Assembly: GCF_026262625.1 (NCBI RefSeq)
Contig: NZ_SHNN01000007.1
Location: forward strand, 58,434 to 122,433
DNA length: 64,000 nt
Reading direction: 5' to 3'
From: Candidatus Litorirhabdus singularis
Lineage (GTDB): Bacteria; Pseudomonadota; Gammaproteobacteria; Pseudomonadales; Halieaceae
Shown here: one piece after another, positions 15,842-24,485 of the stretch
Layout: each line of letters opens with the position of its first letter
Position numbering within the stretch: position 1 is the stretch's first letter
The notes under the pieces: model-generated
The model's input: the letters and a program-made list of their open reading frames with translations, nothing else
What the model was told of the DNA's origin: nothing
The model's database searches: none
Translations under genes and position numbers: made by a program

Positions 15842-17617
15842 TTGGATTCAGTGCAGCTAAACGAAACTGTTGGGAACGATGAAGTTAGCTTTCTGGCAGA
15901 GGTGAGTGAGGAGCGTAAGTTTATTGGCAAGCGACTTTACTATTTCGCCTGGATGATAGAGATTTGCGCCGTGGCAATCGGTCTAGGTATCGCCGTGATG
16001 CAATTCGGTACTTCATTTGATGAGATGCAGCATGCAAAAGCCGGTGAGCTAAGGTTTGCTGACTATACAAACATGTTTATCGCGGCCGTCCCGTTTGTAA
16101 TGGTAGCCTTGGTTGAGATCACCAAGATTCCTTTCGTTGAAGCGTTCTACAAGACGACATCTAGGTTGTGGAAAAGCATATTTCTCATATCGCTTCTCTT
16201 CATTGCCTTTATTACGTTTGAATCAGCGGCGAATGGTTTCGAGAGAAACTTTAATGCGCTGAACTTTTCCATAGACAGCCTCCAGAAACAGCTTGTTACG
16301 GCCGATGAAACACTAATTGAAAAGCAGAAGCGACGCGAACGTGCCGCGACGCTAACCGCGGAGAAAATTGAGCGCGACTACGACGAACGCTACCGTTCGA
16401 TGTCTGGCGAAAGACAGAGTCGGGCGAGCACAGCCGAGGACAGGAAACGGGAGATACGTGCCAGTGTTCAGACGGAATATTCTGAAGGGCTATTGTCTCA
16501 GATTGACAGCCTGCAGAGTGACTTGCAATCCGTTCGTGCAGAGCGCGCACAGGAGCTTGATTTACTTAGGCAAAGAGTAGCGTCCGAAAGTGACAGAGCT
16601 GAGAAAGACCGCTCAGCGGAAATCCGCCAGCTGGCGCAAGATTATGAACGAGAACAAATCAGGCTGGATGAAGTCAAAAGCGAATCCGCCAAGGAAATTG
16701 ATAAGGCTTCTTTTTTCTCGAAGTCCGCCACAAAAAAATCGGCCGAGGAGAAGACTGCAACCCAAAGCCGCAAGGTAGAACTAGCTCGCGAGCGACTTGA
16801 GTCTGCGCGCAGCAATGTAAACTCTAGTTCAGGCAGCTCTCGCCAGGAGCAGCAAGAACTTACAGCGCGTTATGATGCTCAGATCTCCGATGTCCAGGCT
16901 GAGATTAGGACACTAAACAAGAGTTATACCGAGAGCATTGGAACCCGTGAAGGTGATATTCAAGGCCAGCTAAACGGTTACGACGAAGAACTAAAGCTTA
17001 TTGACAACAAGTATGCCGAGCAGCTGAAAGAGAGCAAGGAGATCAGAGAGCGGGAGCTGGCTCAGCTCTCGGACAATGCAGCTGTGATATCCAACTTGAA
17101 TTCCGATATCGATACCCTCAATGACCAAAGGCTTACTCTACGAGAGGATATCAATCAGCGAGTCGGGGATAACCAGATCTATCGAACAGCGCAAATGTTT
17201 TACGGTACAGAATCGGCAGCAGACTTGAAACGCGACCAGGTTATGAATATCGCAATGATTTGGTTTGGTAGCCTTGCGACCCTCGTAGCTTTGACAGGGA
17301 TTATGCTCGCAGCAGCCTCCTTGGTCATAAGAGACCCTAGGCTTCCAAACTATGCTCCAAGGGGCCGTAGGTCGCTTGGACACGATATGCATAGACTTAT
17401 CGATTCTGCCCGGCGATTGATGGTCCAGCGCCGAAGGGTTCAGCGCAAGCCGATCATTAAGGAAGTTGTGCGAAACGTAACGCAAGAAGTGCCAGTGGAC
17501 CGCGTGGTTAAAACTGAAGTTCCTGTTGAGATCATCAAGCGGGAAATTGTACATGTACCATTCTATACCAATGATGAAAAACTCCTGAACATACAGAATT
17601 CATCGGGTAAGGTCTGA
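15842..17617 (+). CDS. Inner-membrane protein with long cytoplasmic coiled coil
   Basis: A 591-residue protein. A TTG start is chosen because GGAG lies 7 bp upstream. Three N-terminal membrane helices (about residues 33-52, 75-95, 108-127) are followed by some 330 residues of highly charged coiled coil (about 140-470), a fourth membrane helix (about 488-515, IAMIWFGSLATLVALTGIML) and a basic C-terminal tail with valine/proline repeats (EVPVDRVVKTEVPVEIIKRE). No family recognised. A second membrane protein starts one base after its stop. The layout, a membrane hub with a coiled-coil arm, recalls sensor or scaffold subunits of defence and motility systems, but this is only inference. Confidence 0.85.
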   Translation: MDSVQLNETVGNDEVSFLAEVSEERKFIGKRLYYFAWMIEICAVAIGLGIAVMQFGTSFDEMQHAKAGELRFADYTNMFIAAVPFVMVALVEITKIPFVEAFYKTTSRLWKSIFLISLLFIAFITFESAANGFERNFNALNFSIDSLQKQLVTADETLIEKQKRRERAATLTAEKIERDYDERYRSMSGERQSRASTAEDRKREIRASVQTEYSEGLLSQIDSLQSDLQSVRAERAQELDLLRQRVASESDRAEKDRSAEIRQLAQDYEREQIRLDEVKSESAKEIDKASFFSKSATKKSAEEKTATQSRKVELARERLESARSNVNSSSGSSRQEQQELTARYDAQISDVQAEIRTLNKSYTESIGTREGDIQGQLNGYDEELKLIDNKYAEQLKESKEIRERELAQLSDNAAVISNLNSDIDTLNDQRLTLREDINQRVGDNQIYRTAQMFYGTESAADLKRDQVMNIAMIWFGSLATLVALTGIMLAAASLVIRDPRLPNYAPRGRRSLGHDMHRLIDSARRLMVQRRRVQRKPIIKEVVRNVTQEVPVDRVVKTEVPVEIIKREIVHVPFYTNDEKLLNIQNSSGKV

Positions 17618-17618
17618 C

Positions 17619-18191
17619 ATGCAATCCCTCGATTCAGCGCGTTCAGATTTTTCCGCTGTGGATAGAGCGATCGAGGCGGAGCTCGCTAAACACACCCAAG
17701 TATCAGAGGTACTTCGCTCTCGCGTCCATATTAACAAAATGGTCGCGCTCGCAATATTCTGCTGTGCAGTTCTGATCATAATTTTGGCTTATAGGGTATA
17801 TCAAGCCGACTTTTCATATACCAAAGTGGTCACAGAAAAAATCGAGCCGGTTTCCTACGACCCCGAGATTACTAAATCTCTAAGCACAATACAGAACTCA
17901 CAGGTCGACGATGTTTATTCGGTCCCTGCACATGAAAAATACACTGTATTCCTGCAAGTTGGCACCCAGAGCGGTGAGTACGTTGTGACCGGTCGTACTT
18001 TCACCAAGCAGGACTTTGTAGAGCCGGAGAATCAATACTGCTATCTCCAGGTTCTCGAGCGGGAGGGAACACCATCAAACTCAACCGTAATGGTAGATCT
18101 AGCAAAAAAGGACAGAGCTGGCGTATTGACTACGCAAACCGATAATGCTCTTTTGCTAGATTATGCCAGAGATTACTGTAGGTTCCAGTGA
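17619..18191 (+). CDS. Small single-pass membrane protein, partner of the coiled-coil protein
   Basis: A 190-residue protein with one membrane helix (residues about 42-64, MVALAIFCCAVLIIILAYRVY), an N-terminal cytoplasmic helix and a C-terminal, probably periplasmic, beta-rich domain ending in CRFQ with another Cys in NQYCYLQ. It begins 1 bp after the preceding stop, so it is translationally coupled and likely physically associated. No family recognised. Confidence 0.82.
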   Translation: MQSLDSARSDFSAVDRAIEAELAKHTQVSEVLRSRVHINKMVALAIFCCAVLIIILAYRVYQADFSYTKVVTEKIEPVSYDPEITKSLSTIQNSQVDDVYSVPAHEKYTVFLQVGTQSGEYVVTGRTFTKQDFVEPENQYCYLQVLEREGTPSNSTVMVDLAKKDRAGVLTTQTDNALLLDYARDYCRFQ

Positions 18192-18432
18192 GCCATTCAG
18201 TATGCCATCGAACAGTTGGTTGACTGCGAATTTTCGTTTTAATGAAATCCCAGCAGGTGCCTTCCGAGGTTGAATAGAGCCTGAACAGTTGCGTGTGTAA
18301 TCAGAGGCTTCTGTGCTTGACCAGAAAATTCGAAATTTCACCCTGTGCATGCCGACCTGCTGAGAGTTATCACTACGGATATAACCCTGCTCGCACTAGA
18401 TGGCAGCCTGATTATTGACCCAGGAGAAAGTC

Positions 18433-19278
18433 ATGAGTAAAACGGACATGTTAGGAAAAGCGTATACACTCCGCGCGATATTTCTGGGCGCTCTGCTCTT
18501 ACTATCAGCCAATTCGACTGCCCAGAACTACGAGCAGATCCATAACAAGCACATCATTTACGGGATGCCGACCGGCACATCTCCCTCCAGCGATCTAATC
18601 ATTCGCGACACCTACGCGATGTCAGCTAACGAGACTACTAAGTTTGCTGACTGGGTTGCTTATCGGCTTACACCTGAAGAGGTCTGGGGCAGTCTCGACC
18701 TAACAAGAAAGTGGCGAGCCGATCCTTGGCTCGAAGAAGACGAAACCCTGGAGCCGAGCGGCCCAGATGACTACAAGGGGGCAAACTCAGAGCCACTGAA
18801 ATATGATCGTGGCCACCTGGCTCCATTAGCTTCATTCAAAGGCACCGCAGAAGCGTCTTCGGTTAATTACTATTCCAACATCACACCTCAGGCAGCTGCG
18901 CTCAACCAGGGCCCCTGGAAGGACCTCGAGGAGGCTGTCAGGAGATTCGTGAAGCGAGGTAATACTGTCTGGGTCATCACCGGCCCTCTCTACGAAACGG
19001 CTATGGATGATCTACCTAACACCGATGAGCCTCACGCAGTTCCCTCTGGGTTCTGGAAGGTTATAGCGACCTGCTCGAAGGTTGAAACTAACTGCAAAGG
19101 CGCTGCACCCAGTGTCTTCGGGGTCATCATGGAGCAGACCACAACTAGAAACACGGACTGGGAGAGTAAGGTAGTCAGTTTAGCGAATTTGCGATCTCGC
19201 TCGGGCCTCAATCAACTGCCATCGGTAACAGCGACGAGTTCGCTTAATGCGGTCGATATCAACTGGTTTACTGATTGA
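18433..19278 (+). CDS. Secreted DNA/RNA non-specific endonuclease (DRGH family)
   Basis: A 281-residue protein started at ATG 18433, which has AGGAGA 7 bp upstream (an upstream TTG is in frame but lacks a site). The signal peptide ends near NSTAQ (about residue 31). The catalytic motif DRGHLAPLASF (near residue 132) and the metal-binding Asn segment NITPQAAALNQGPW (near 158) identify the NUC/NucA beta-beta-alpha-metal nuclease family, which degrades DNA and RNA outside or in the periplasm. An RHLA-type immunity partner was not seen, which is normal for exported family members. Confidence 0.9.
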   Translation: MSKTDMLGKAYTLRAIFLGALLLLSANSTAQNYEQIHNKHIIYGMPTGTSPSSDLIIRDTYAMSANETTKFADWVAYRLTPEEVWGSLDLTRKWRADPWLEEDETLEPSGPDDYKGANSEPLKYDRGHLAPLASFKGTAEASSVNYYSNITPQAAALNQGPWKDLEEAVRRFVKRGNTVWVITGPLYETAMDDLPNTDEPHAVPSGFWKVIATCSKVETNCKGAAPSVFGVIMEQTTTRNTDWESKVVSLANLRSRSGLNQLPSVTATSSLNAVDINWFTD

Positions 19279-19371
19279 CTGTAGTGTCACCGATCGCCAA
19301 GGCAATAAGATCCCACATGCTATTGAGTAAATGACTATACGATCTTGGTAAGTTTAGTTGGAAAGCATGTA

Positions 19372-19397
19372 GTCCTCCCGAAGACCGCTTGGAGGAC
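19372..19397. terminator. Hairpin between convergent genes
   Basis: GTCCTCC (19372-19378) and GGAGGAC (19391-19397) form a perfect 7-bp stem with a 12-nt loop between the convergent endonuclease and 218-aa genes. An A8 run at 19409-19417 would give a U tract only on the minus strand, and it is on the wrong side for the hairpin, so termination is plausible but not canonical. Confidence 0.4.
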
Positions 19398-19424
19398 TGG
19401 TCAACGCTGAAAAAAAACTGTAGC

Positions 19425-20081
19425 TCAGACCATCAAACGCTTATCGATCGGCAAGCAGTCGATGTAATCACGCCAGCAAGCATTCAGCATAGCGAGAAGT
19501 GTTTTGTCACCTGCCAGAACGGCCGCCAATCGCGCCGCAAGATGGTTTAGGGCGTTCGAGTTTTTTACTAGATCGCTGACAATTTCAATGGAGTATCCAT
19601 TGCGATGTCTGTTTATCGCATGAATACCACCATGAACAAATGAGCTAAGCGGCTTCCAGGAATACTCTTTGAACTCTAGAAGGTGGGCCACGACAGGCTG
19701 TGCATTCTTTGGCGCATCCGATTCTAGCTGCTTCATCATTTCGGATAATCCAGGGAGTCTATCCGCGCGTTTGATCGCGCTATTGGAAAGATCAGCTCCC
19801 AGCTTGCCAATTTGATTGTCAGTGGCTACATAAAATATCCAAAATGCTCGAACCACTAGATCGTACTGGAGTCTTACCAACGGTATTGCAGACGCAAAAA
19901 GTTCATCCGCTAGCAACAGCTTAAAACTCAGCGCATGCTGCATGGCAAGATCACAGGCCGACCTACTAAGCCTATATCTTTCTGACTCTTCAAAGAGAGC
20001 GTCAGTCGAGGTACGAATGAGTAGATCCTGAAACTCATCCGACCTGTCTAGTAATTCGCCAAGTTCCACTCTATTCGTCAC
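19425..20081 (-). CDS. Hypothetical helical protein (DUF5677-like style)
   Basis: A 218-residue, almost wholly helical soluble protein. Segments such as SACDLAMQHALSFKLLLADE, PLVRLQYDLVVRAFWIFYVA and FVHGGIHAINRH recall the DUF5677/HEPN-like group (a conserved H-G after a helix), some of which sit in defence islands. The assignment is by style only. It stands alone on the minus strand, convergent with the secreted nuclease gene. Confidence 0.7.
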   Translation of the reverse strand: MTNRVELGELLDRSDEFQDLLIRTSTDALFEESERYRLSRSACDLAMQHALSFKLLLADELFASAIPLVRLQYDLVVRAFWIFYVATDNQIGKLGADLSNSAIKRADRLPGLSEMMKQLESDAPKNAQPVVAHLLEFKEYSWKPLSSFVHGGIHAINRHRNGYSIEIVSDLVKNSNALNHLAARLAAVLAGDKTLLAMLNACWRDYIDCLPIDKRLMV

Positions 20082-20117
20082 TCACCATAAAAGCCATTTA
20101 TTGCAGGCATAGCAACA

Positions 20118-20188
20118 ACCAAGGGATTACCCGGAATTTAATCATTGTTCCGATCCAGAGGAGAGCTGCCGGCCTGTGTAAATTGAAA
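20118..20188 (-). pseudogene. Decayed excalibur domain
   Basis: The minus strand reads FQFTQAGSSPLDRNND, a stop, then IPGNPL. This matches the C-terminal excalibur motif of the thermonuclease at 21817-22494 (FYLTQCGRSSLDGNNDGIPC), with both cysteines replaced and a stop at the conserved Gly. It is the tail of a lost second copy. Confidence 0.65.
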
Positions 20189-20198
20189 CGAGTACCCA

Positions 20199-21578
20199 TT
20201 AGGGAGTAATGCCTTTGATGCGATCTCTCAAAGCATTCCTTAGAATACCCTCTTCTATCTCACCGAGCTCAGGGTATAACTCGTGCCTCTCGTCCCATAT
20301 ACCCCTCAACTGTTTATCTGGTGCAGTTAAGAAGAGATTACTTATGGCCTTAATATACAGAGCGCTATCAACTTGCCGCTCGCTCGAGAAAAGCACGTAA
20401 ATTCTTCTAGTCTCGATAGATAAGCTGATATCTTCTGCGAGAGCTCTTAATGTAGAAGAATCGGAATTTTTTGCAATCTCAATTGCTTTTACTATCAACG
20501 GTTGCTCTTTTTTCAGTCTCGCGCCTCGCTCCCTTTGTCTAGCCTGCTCTTCTAGCAAGTATTCATGCTCTAACAAGTATTCATGCTCTGATAAGTATTC
20601 TTGCTCATTCTCTGGTCGCGAATCGAGATTACTTGGAATCTCGTTTACATTTCCTAGAGCTTTACGAGCTGAATCTTCCCTTATCTTCTTTTCCTGCCAC
20701 CATGCGTCGTTTCTGCGTCCATCGACACTAGTCGGGTCGGTCAAAGTCGGCCCGACAGCAAACCCTGGAGGAGGAGCCTGTTCTAAAGACTCCACGAATG
20801 GCTCTGTGCCAGGAGATAAGGGTGAAGCCTGATCAATTCTAGAAAACTCATCATAAAGACTGGCTCGCTGTTCACCCTCAAACAAGCTATAAGCCTCTCG
20901 GTCCTGCTCCTCCATTATTGCGGCTTTTTCCAAAGCAGTAAGTGTATTTTGCTTTTCGCCTATCTGCGCCGCTGCGTCCGCCAGATCCTGCTCAAGACAA
21001 CCCATGTAGCCTTTAGCCACTTCGCGCACCTTATTGTGTGCGTCAAAGTAATGCCTGAATCTAAAGCATTCGCTTGGCTTGCCCTCGTTGCAATACCATC
21101 CGCCACCATCATCCTCATACTCCGGGGGATATGCGGTATAAACATTCACGTTAAACTCGCCCGTTGCTAGAGCAGACAACTGCACCATCCTACACTCGGG
21201 ACCCTCGGGGAAAAATTTTCCGTAAGTCCTAATTGCGACACTCTCCATATCTTCCGGAATGGCAGCCGGAGGCCTTACGTAAGTGTCGGGGGTTAACATG
21301 TCGCGTTTGGAAGCGTTGTAACTTGCAACCAAATGCGGGGAGTGCGCTTTTCCTGATTCAATACAAGCTTTACACGCGCACATCCCCTTGCTCGCCCGAA
21401 TCTGCGAGTGTGTAGCGGTGCCATTGTATCCAGCCTGCAAAGCAATCGCCTTTCGCTCCTCCTCTAAGTTCTTAGCCGCCTCTGCGTCTCGCTCTTTCTC
21501 CCGCTTGGGGACTCTTTCGGCCTCGAGTTTCTGCGCCAGGCTTGCCTTTCTTCGAAGATGGAGTTCGTACGAATTCAT
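20199..21578 (-). CDS. Hypothetical charged protein with 18-bp internal repeats
   Basis: A 459-residue cytoplasmic protein rich in Glu, Lys and Arg. The N-terminus is a coiled coil; a CACKACIESG pair near residue 67 could bind metal; the centre has GPECRMVQLSALATGEFNV and YCNEGKPSECFRFRHYFDAH. Near residue 325-340 three tandem copies of a six-residue unit (EHEYLL) arise from 18-bp DNA repeats. AAGGAC precedes the ATG. No family recognised. Confidence 0.75.
   Translation of the reverse strand: MNSYELHLRRKASLAQKLEAERVPKREKERDAEAAKNLEEERKAIALQAGYNGTATHSQIRASKGMCACKACIESGKAHSPHLVASYNASKRDMLTPDTYVRPPAAIPEDMESVAIRTYGKFFPEGPECRMVQLSALATGEFNVNVYTAYPPEYEDDGGGWYCNEGKPSECFRFRHYFDAHNKVREVAKGYMGCLEQDLADAAAQIGEKQNTLTALEKAAIMEEQDREAYSLFEGEQRASLYDEFSRIDQASPLSPGTEPFVESLEQAPPPGFAVGPTLTDPTSVDGRRNDAWWQEKKIREDSARKALGNVNEIPSNLDSRPENEQEYLSEHEYLLEHEYLLEEQARQRERGARLKKEQPLIVKAIEIAKNSDSSTLRALAEDISLSIETRRIYVLFSSERQVDSALYIKAISNLFLTAPDKQLRGIWDERHELYPELGEIEEGILRNALRDRIKGITP
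20557..20610 (-). repeat. Three 18-bp tandem repeats in the 459-aa gene
   Basis: AAGTATTCATGCTCTAAC and two near copies, in frame, encoding EYLLEH-type units. Copy number is probably variable between strains. Confidence 0.85.
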
Positions 21579-21630
21579 AGATTGTCCTTATTTACCCAGC
21601 CACAATGTCGTCCGCAAGATTAGGCCAGCA

Positions 21631-21774
21631 TTATACTCGCCTAAAGCTGATCACATTTCCCCAGCCAAGCGCCTCCTCGGCCTTCTGCCTTGCCTCTGAC
21701 TCAGTGTAGGCAGACACATGCACAGTATTGCCGTGCTGGTCTGTAGCTACGTAGGTTTTCATTTCAGTAGTCAT
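21631..21774 (-). CDS. Small 47-aa protein
   Basis: A 47-codon frame with a good ribosome site (AGGAG, 8 bp before ATG). The product (MTTEMKTYVATDQHGNTVHV, then SAYTESEARQKAEEALGWGN and VISFRRV) reads like a small one-domain protein with a beta hairpin and a helix (TESEARQKAEE), as in short DUF proteins that read a cofactor or peptide. It lies between the 459-aa gene and the thermonuclease on the same strand. Confidence 0.65.
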   Translation of the reverse strand: MTTEMKTYVATDQHGNTVHVSAYTESEARQKAEEALGWGNVISFRRV

Positions 21775-21816
21775 TTCTAATGCTCCTTTCTGACTAGTGT
21801 TCAACTATTATCGCAA

Positions 21817-22494
21817 TCATTTGCACAACGAATTACACGGTATCCCATCATTGTTCCCATCCAGGGAAGACCGACCACACTGAGTCAGATAAAACTTGGC
21901 CTCTTCGCAGGAATTCATTTCCTTACAGTACCGCTTTGATCCGCAGCCTGCTGGCAGATCACTATCACTGACCTTGGTATCACGACCACCTCTACGGAAG
22001 TCCCAGGGTGCTACTGGATTCGCATCGACCCACAACCCCCGCTTACGTTTCCTAGCCTCGTCCTCCGCTGACTCATAGCGCCCCCGGTCTTCTGCTGATT
22101 GGTCCTTGGCATAGTATCGATACCACCACGCCATACCGGAAAAGACCTGAGCGTAGTTAGCATCCAGAGTCTTACCGCAGCTAGGGCAGTCTGACGGCTG
22201 TACCCAGACCTTACCCAGGACACGCCCATAGCGATCTGTCTTGTCTGATTCCACTCGCACCTGCTTACCAGCGAGCAGGGAGTTCAGGTTTTTACGGGAG
22301 GCATTACCAAACGCCTGATTCTTCTCGGGAGCATCAATGCCAGTGAGTCGTATCTTGTGTTGATTGTTGTTAGCGTCCAGGACTTTGATGGTGTCGCCAT
22401 CAGTGACTGCTACTACGCGGCCTGTGATGTCCGCGAGCGCCTGGTTAGCGGCAATAACTAGCGCAACCAGTGAGATAGCTCGGATGATGCTCAT
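21817..22494 (-). CDS. Secreted thermonuclease (SNase) with excalibur calcium-binding tail
   Basis: A 225-residue protein with a signal peptide (MSIIRAISLVALVIAANQALA); the start at 22494 is chosen over 22557 because it gives a proper signal and avoids overlap. The SNase fold shows the Ca-binding VTDGDTIKVL, catalytic IRLTGIDAPEK and DRYGRVLGKV. The C-terminal excalibur motif DGNNDGIPCNSLC binds calcium in related proteins. It is an exported nuclease acting on DNA and RNA. A CPSCG insertion sits mid-domain. Confidence 0.92.
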   Translation of the reverse strand: MSIIRAISLVALVIAANQALADITGRVVAVTDGDTIKVLDANNNQHKIRLTGIDAPEKNQAFGNASRKNLNSLLAGKQVRVESDKTDRYGRVLGKVWVQPSDCPSCGKTLDANYAQVFSGMAWWYRYYAKDQSAEDRGRYESAEDEARKRKRGLWVDANPVAPWDFRRGGRDTKVSDSDLPAGCGSKRYCKEMNSCEEAKFYLTQCGRSSLDGNNDGIPCNSLCK

Positions 22495-22522
22495 GACATA
22501 GACTGAAAAGGCTGGAGCTTTC

Positions 22523-22987
22523 TCAAGCCTGATCCTTTGGCCCCCTAGTGCCATCATGCTTTTTAACCCATCTGAATTGGTTACGCCCTTGAACAGTGTG
22601 AGTTGCCCTGCGCAGCCTCTGAAGTGGCTTATAAGATCGCTGTATGTTCAGGCTATTCGCTTTGCTATCCCACCGGTACAAGTGCCGGAACAAACCCTCT
22701 AACTCGCCGATCTCTTGTAGGCTGATATTGTCCCAGACTTCAAACACAGAGAAGTGCGTCCATTCGCCCCATTTTTTCCAGGAGTTCGCGTGATTTTTGA
22801 GCCTTCCCCTGACGTTATTCTGCGCCATACCAACATAGACGAAATCAAAGTTGTCATCATTACCGCGGCGCTTTCTGTGATTGTATAGCACGTAGAAACC
22901 ACGAACTTCTGCATCGATAGTTGGCCAATCACCCCTCGGCAGGTATTCCAGTACGCTCTTGATAAGGCGCATTTCACTCTGAGGCAT
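22523..22987 (-). CDS. GIY-YIG nuclease-like protein
   Basis: A 154-residue protein with a GIY-YIG core: GFYVLYN (GIY strand) near residue 30, FVYVGMAQNNVRGRLKNH (YIG strand and catalytic Arg) near 48-68, and the metal-binding Glu probably in GELEGLFRHLYR near 97. No extra DNA-binding domain is visible, so it is a short stand-alone form. It starts 84 bp from the 315-aa gene and 29 bp before the thermonuclease, all on the minus strand. Confidence 0.82.
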   Translation of the reverse strand: MPQSEMRLIKSVLEYLPRGDWPTIDAEVRGFYVLYNHRKRRGNDDNFDFVYVGMAQNNVRGRLKNHANSWKKWGEWTHFSVFEVWDNISLQEIGELEGLFRHLYRWDSKANSLNIQRSYKPLQRLRRATHTVQGRNQFRWVKKHDGTRGPKDQA

Positions 22988-23070
22988 GCTCAGGGTCCTT
23001 GCGTTGCAGAAAAATCATCATAACGAAGAATAGAATACCTAATGCCGCATGTCATAGAGCGCGGTAGAGC

Positions 23071-24018
23071 TCATGGGTTGCAGAAAAGCATTTCCACATA
23101 ACCCTCGGTTCTACCAAAGAGCACCGCATTCTGCTCAAAGTCCACTCCGAGGGCCCTTGCTTCCCCACTGCTTAGACCCAGCACCAAAAAGCTCGGCTCT
23201 TCCCAGGCTTCATCAGGGCTGCGACCTACTGCTGGATAATGCTGTAGCCGCCGATTCAAAAGCGCTTGCTTGAGCCTCTGGTGACGCCTCTTGTTTTCCC
23301 ACGGAGCCAACTCCTTAGAATACGGGTTGTAGGCCGAAACAATAGCCCATGAAGTAGCACTCTTGGCTTCAACAAAGCGGGTAAGTTCATCCGGCACCGT
23401 TTTACCAGCATGTACGGTGCAGAGTGCATCCTCCAGATCCACAACAAAGTCGGTCTCAAAGTATGCTGCAACCAGCTTTCGCGGTAGGCGAGCACGATCG
23501 CTAGCCCGGAACACCAAATATTCTGCATAAGTATGTACGCCTGCATCGGAGCCAAACGATCTCCCGAAAGGTAGATACGGATTCGTTGTCTCCCTGTAAA
23601 CCCAATCGACGATAGGCTCAACAACTTCTCGCGTGTGATGATCCCGAAGATACATGCAAAAGAATTGGACCGGTGAGTTCGAATGAAGACGTGGGTACCA
23701 CAAGTCGCGTTCAGCAAGCGTGAGGCCGCGTATCAAGTCACAGAGTTCCGCCGTCTCCAGAGTTTGAAGTAAGTCTCCCCCTCTATCTCTCAGTGAAAAC
23801 AATGAGTTGCAATTCCGATAGGGCTTAAGAACCTGCAACCGCCCCCTCCATTCCAAGCCACCTACAATCGCAGCGTGGCCAACTTCAATCAGCCGCGCGG
23901 TGATCTCAGAAAACTCTAGCTCGGACTTCGGCTCGGACTTAGGCTCGGACTTAGGCTCGGACTTAGGCTCCGAATCGTTTTCATCAGATGTATCCCGGAA
24001 AAGATCGAGGTTCACCAT
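23071..24018 (-). CDS. DUF3293-containing protein with SEPK repeats
   Basis: A 315-residue protein. Residues 15-33 are a low-complexity linker of SEPK units (12-bp DNA repeats). Residues about 35-210 are an unrecognised domain with many aromatic residues. The C-terminal 90 residues match the DUF3293 pattern: AIVSAYNPYSKEL, NKRRHQRLKQALLNR, WEEPSFLVLGLSS and FEQNAVLFG. Its ATG directly follows the TAG of the 73-aa gene, so it is the last gene of the coupled operon 25267-23071. Function of DUF3293 is unknown. Confidence 0.8.
   Translation of the reverse strand: MVNLDLFRDTSDENDSEPKSEPKSEPKSEPKSELEFSEITARLIEVGHAAIVGGLEWRGRLQVLKPYRNCNSLFSLRDRGGDLLQTLETAELCDLIRGLTLAERDLWYPRLHSNSPVQFFCMYLRDHHTREVVEPIVDWVYRETTNPYLPFGRSFGSDAGVHTYAEYLVFRASDRARLPRKLVAAYFETDFVVDLEDALCTVHAGKTVPDELTRFVEAKSATSWAIVSAYNPYSKELAPWENKRRHQRLKQALLNRRLQHYPAVGRSPDEAWEEPSFLVLGLSSGEARALGVDFEQNAVLFGRTEGYVEMLFCNP
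23919..23966 (-). repeat. 12-bp tandem repeats (SEPK)
   Basis: Four units of GCTCGGACTTAG (the first with CG at its end), in frame, encoding Ser-Glu-Pro-Lys-type repeats near the N-terminus of the 315-aa protein. Confidence 0.9.
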
Positions 24019-24240
24019 CTACTTCGCCCCCTTTGTCACTACTTCTACGAAAGCCAGTTCATCATTCAAAGCTGCGTAAAGCTCCTTCGGTAGCTTTCGA
24101 TGTCGACTGACAATCTCCCATGGCTCCCCAGTATGCTCCTTCCTTAACAGCCTGGCATGCACCCCTGAGTAGAAGAGCTTGAGCACAACTAGCTCATCCT
24201 GCGAGAAAAGAGCGTGTATTTTGGTATGAAAAGTGTTCAT
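24019..24240 (-). CDS. Small hypothetical protein (73 aa), hairpin-masked ribosome site
   Basis: A 73-residue basic helical protein (IHALFSQDELVVLKLFYSG). Its ATG overlaps the TAA of the upstream frame (TAATG). AGGAG lies 7 bp upstream but is paired in a 9-bp hairpin (24248-24269), so initiation should need ribosomes arriving from the upstream frame. It is adjacent (0 bp) to the DUF3293 gene. No family recognised. Confidence 0.75.
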   Translation of the reverse strand: MNTFHTKIHALFSQDELVVLKLFYSGVHARLLRKEHTGEPWEIVSRHRKLPKELYAALNDELAFVEVVTKGAK

Positions 24241-24485
24241 TAATATACTCCTGATTGGTTAATCGGGAGCATCAAAAAGGAGGAAAGCGGGGACCCTATT
24301 GGTTGCCTCGCAGGCCACATCTCCGATTCGGAAAACCACCTTGCCCGGGTAGGCAGGTTGGCAGGACGACCTCGTCCTTCTTGATGCTTGGAGCCGAGTA
24401 TACACATAGATTTACGCTTGGCAAGTCGCGAATCAGGCTTACAACGCTCTAATAGGAAGCTCTGAATTTCCTTTGATTTGCTCAT
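24240..24485 (-). CDS. Small 81-aa frame, probable coupling link in the operon
   Basis: An 81-codon frame whose ATG overlaps the upstream stop (ATGA) and whose stop overlaps the next start (TAATG). The product is basic, low in family signal (KEIQSFLLERCKPDSRLAKR), and its second half looks poorly constrained. The precise junctions support translation, which may serve mainly to open the hairpin masking the next gene's ribosome site. It could be non-functional as a protein. Confidence 0.5.
   Translation of the reverse strand: MSKSKEIQSFLLERCKPDSRLAKRKSMCILGSKHQEGRGRPANLPTRARWFSESEMWPARQPIGSPLSSFLMLPINQSGVY
24248..24269 (-). promoter_or_regulatory. Hairpin sequestering the 73-aa gene's ribosome site
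   Basis: On the minus strand CTCCCGATT, loop AACC, AATCAGGAG: nine pairs with one G-T wobble. The 3' arm contains AGGAG, 7 nt before the ATG at 24240. The hairpin is inside the upstream frame's last codons. Confidence 0.7.
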
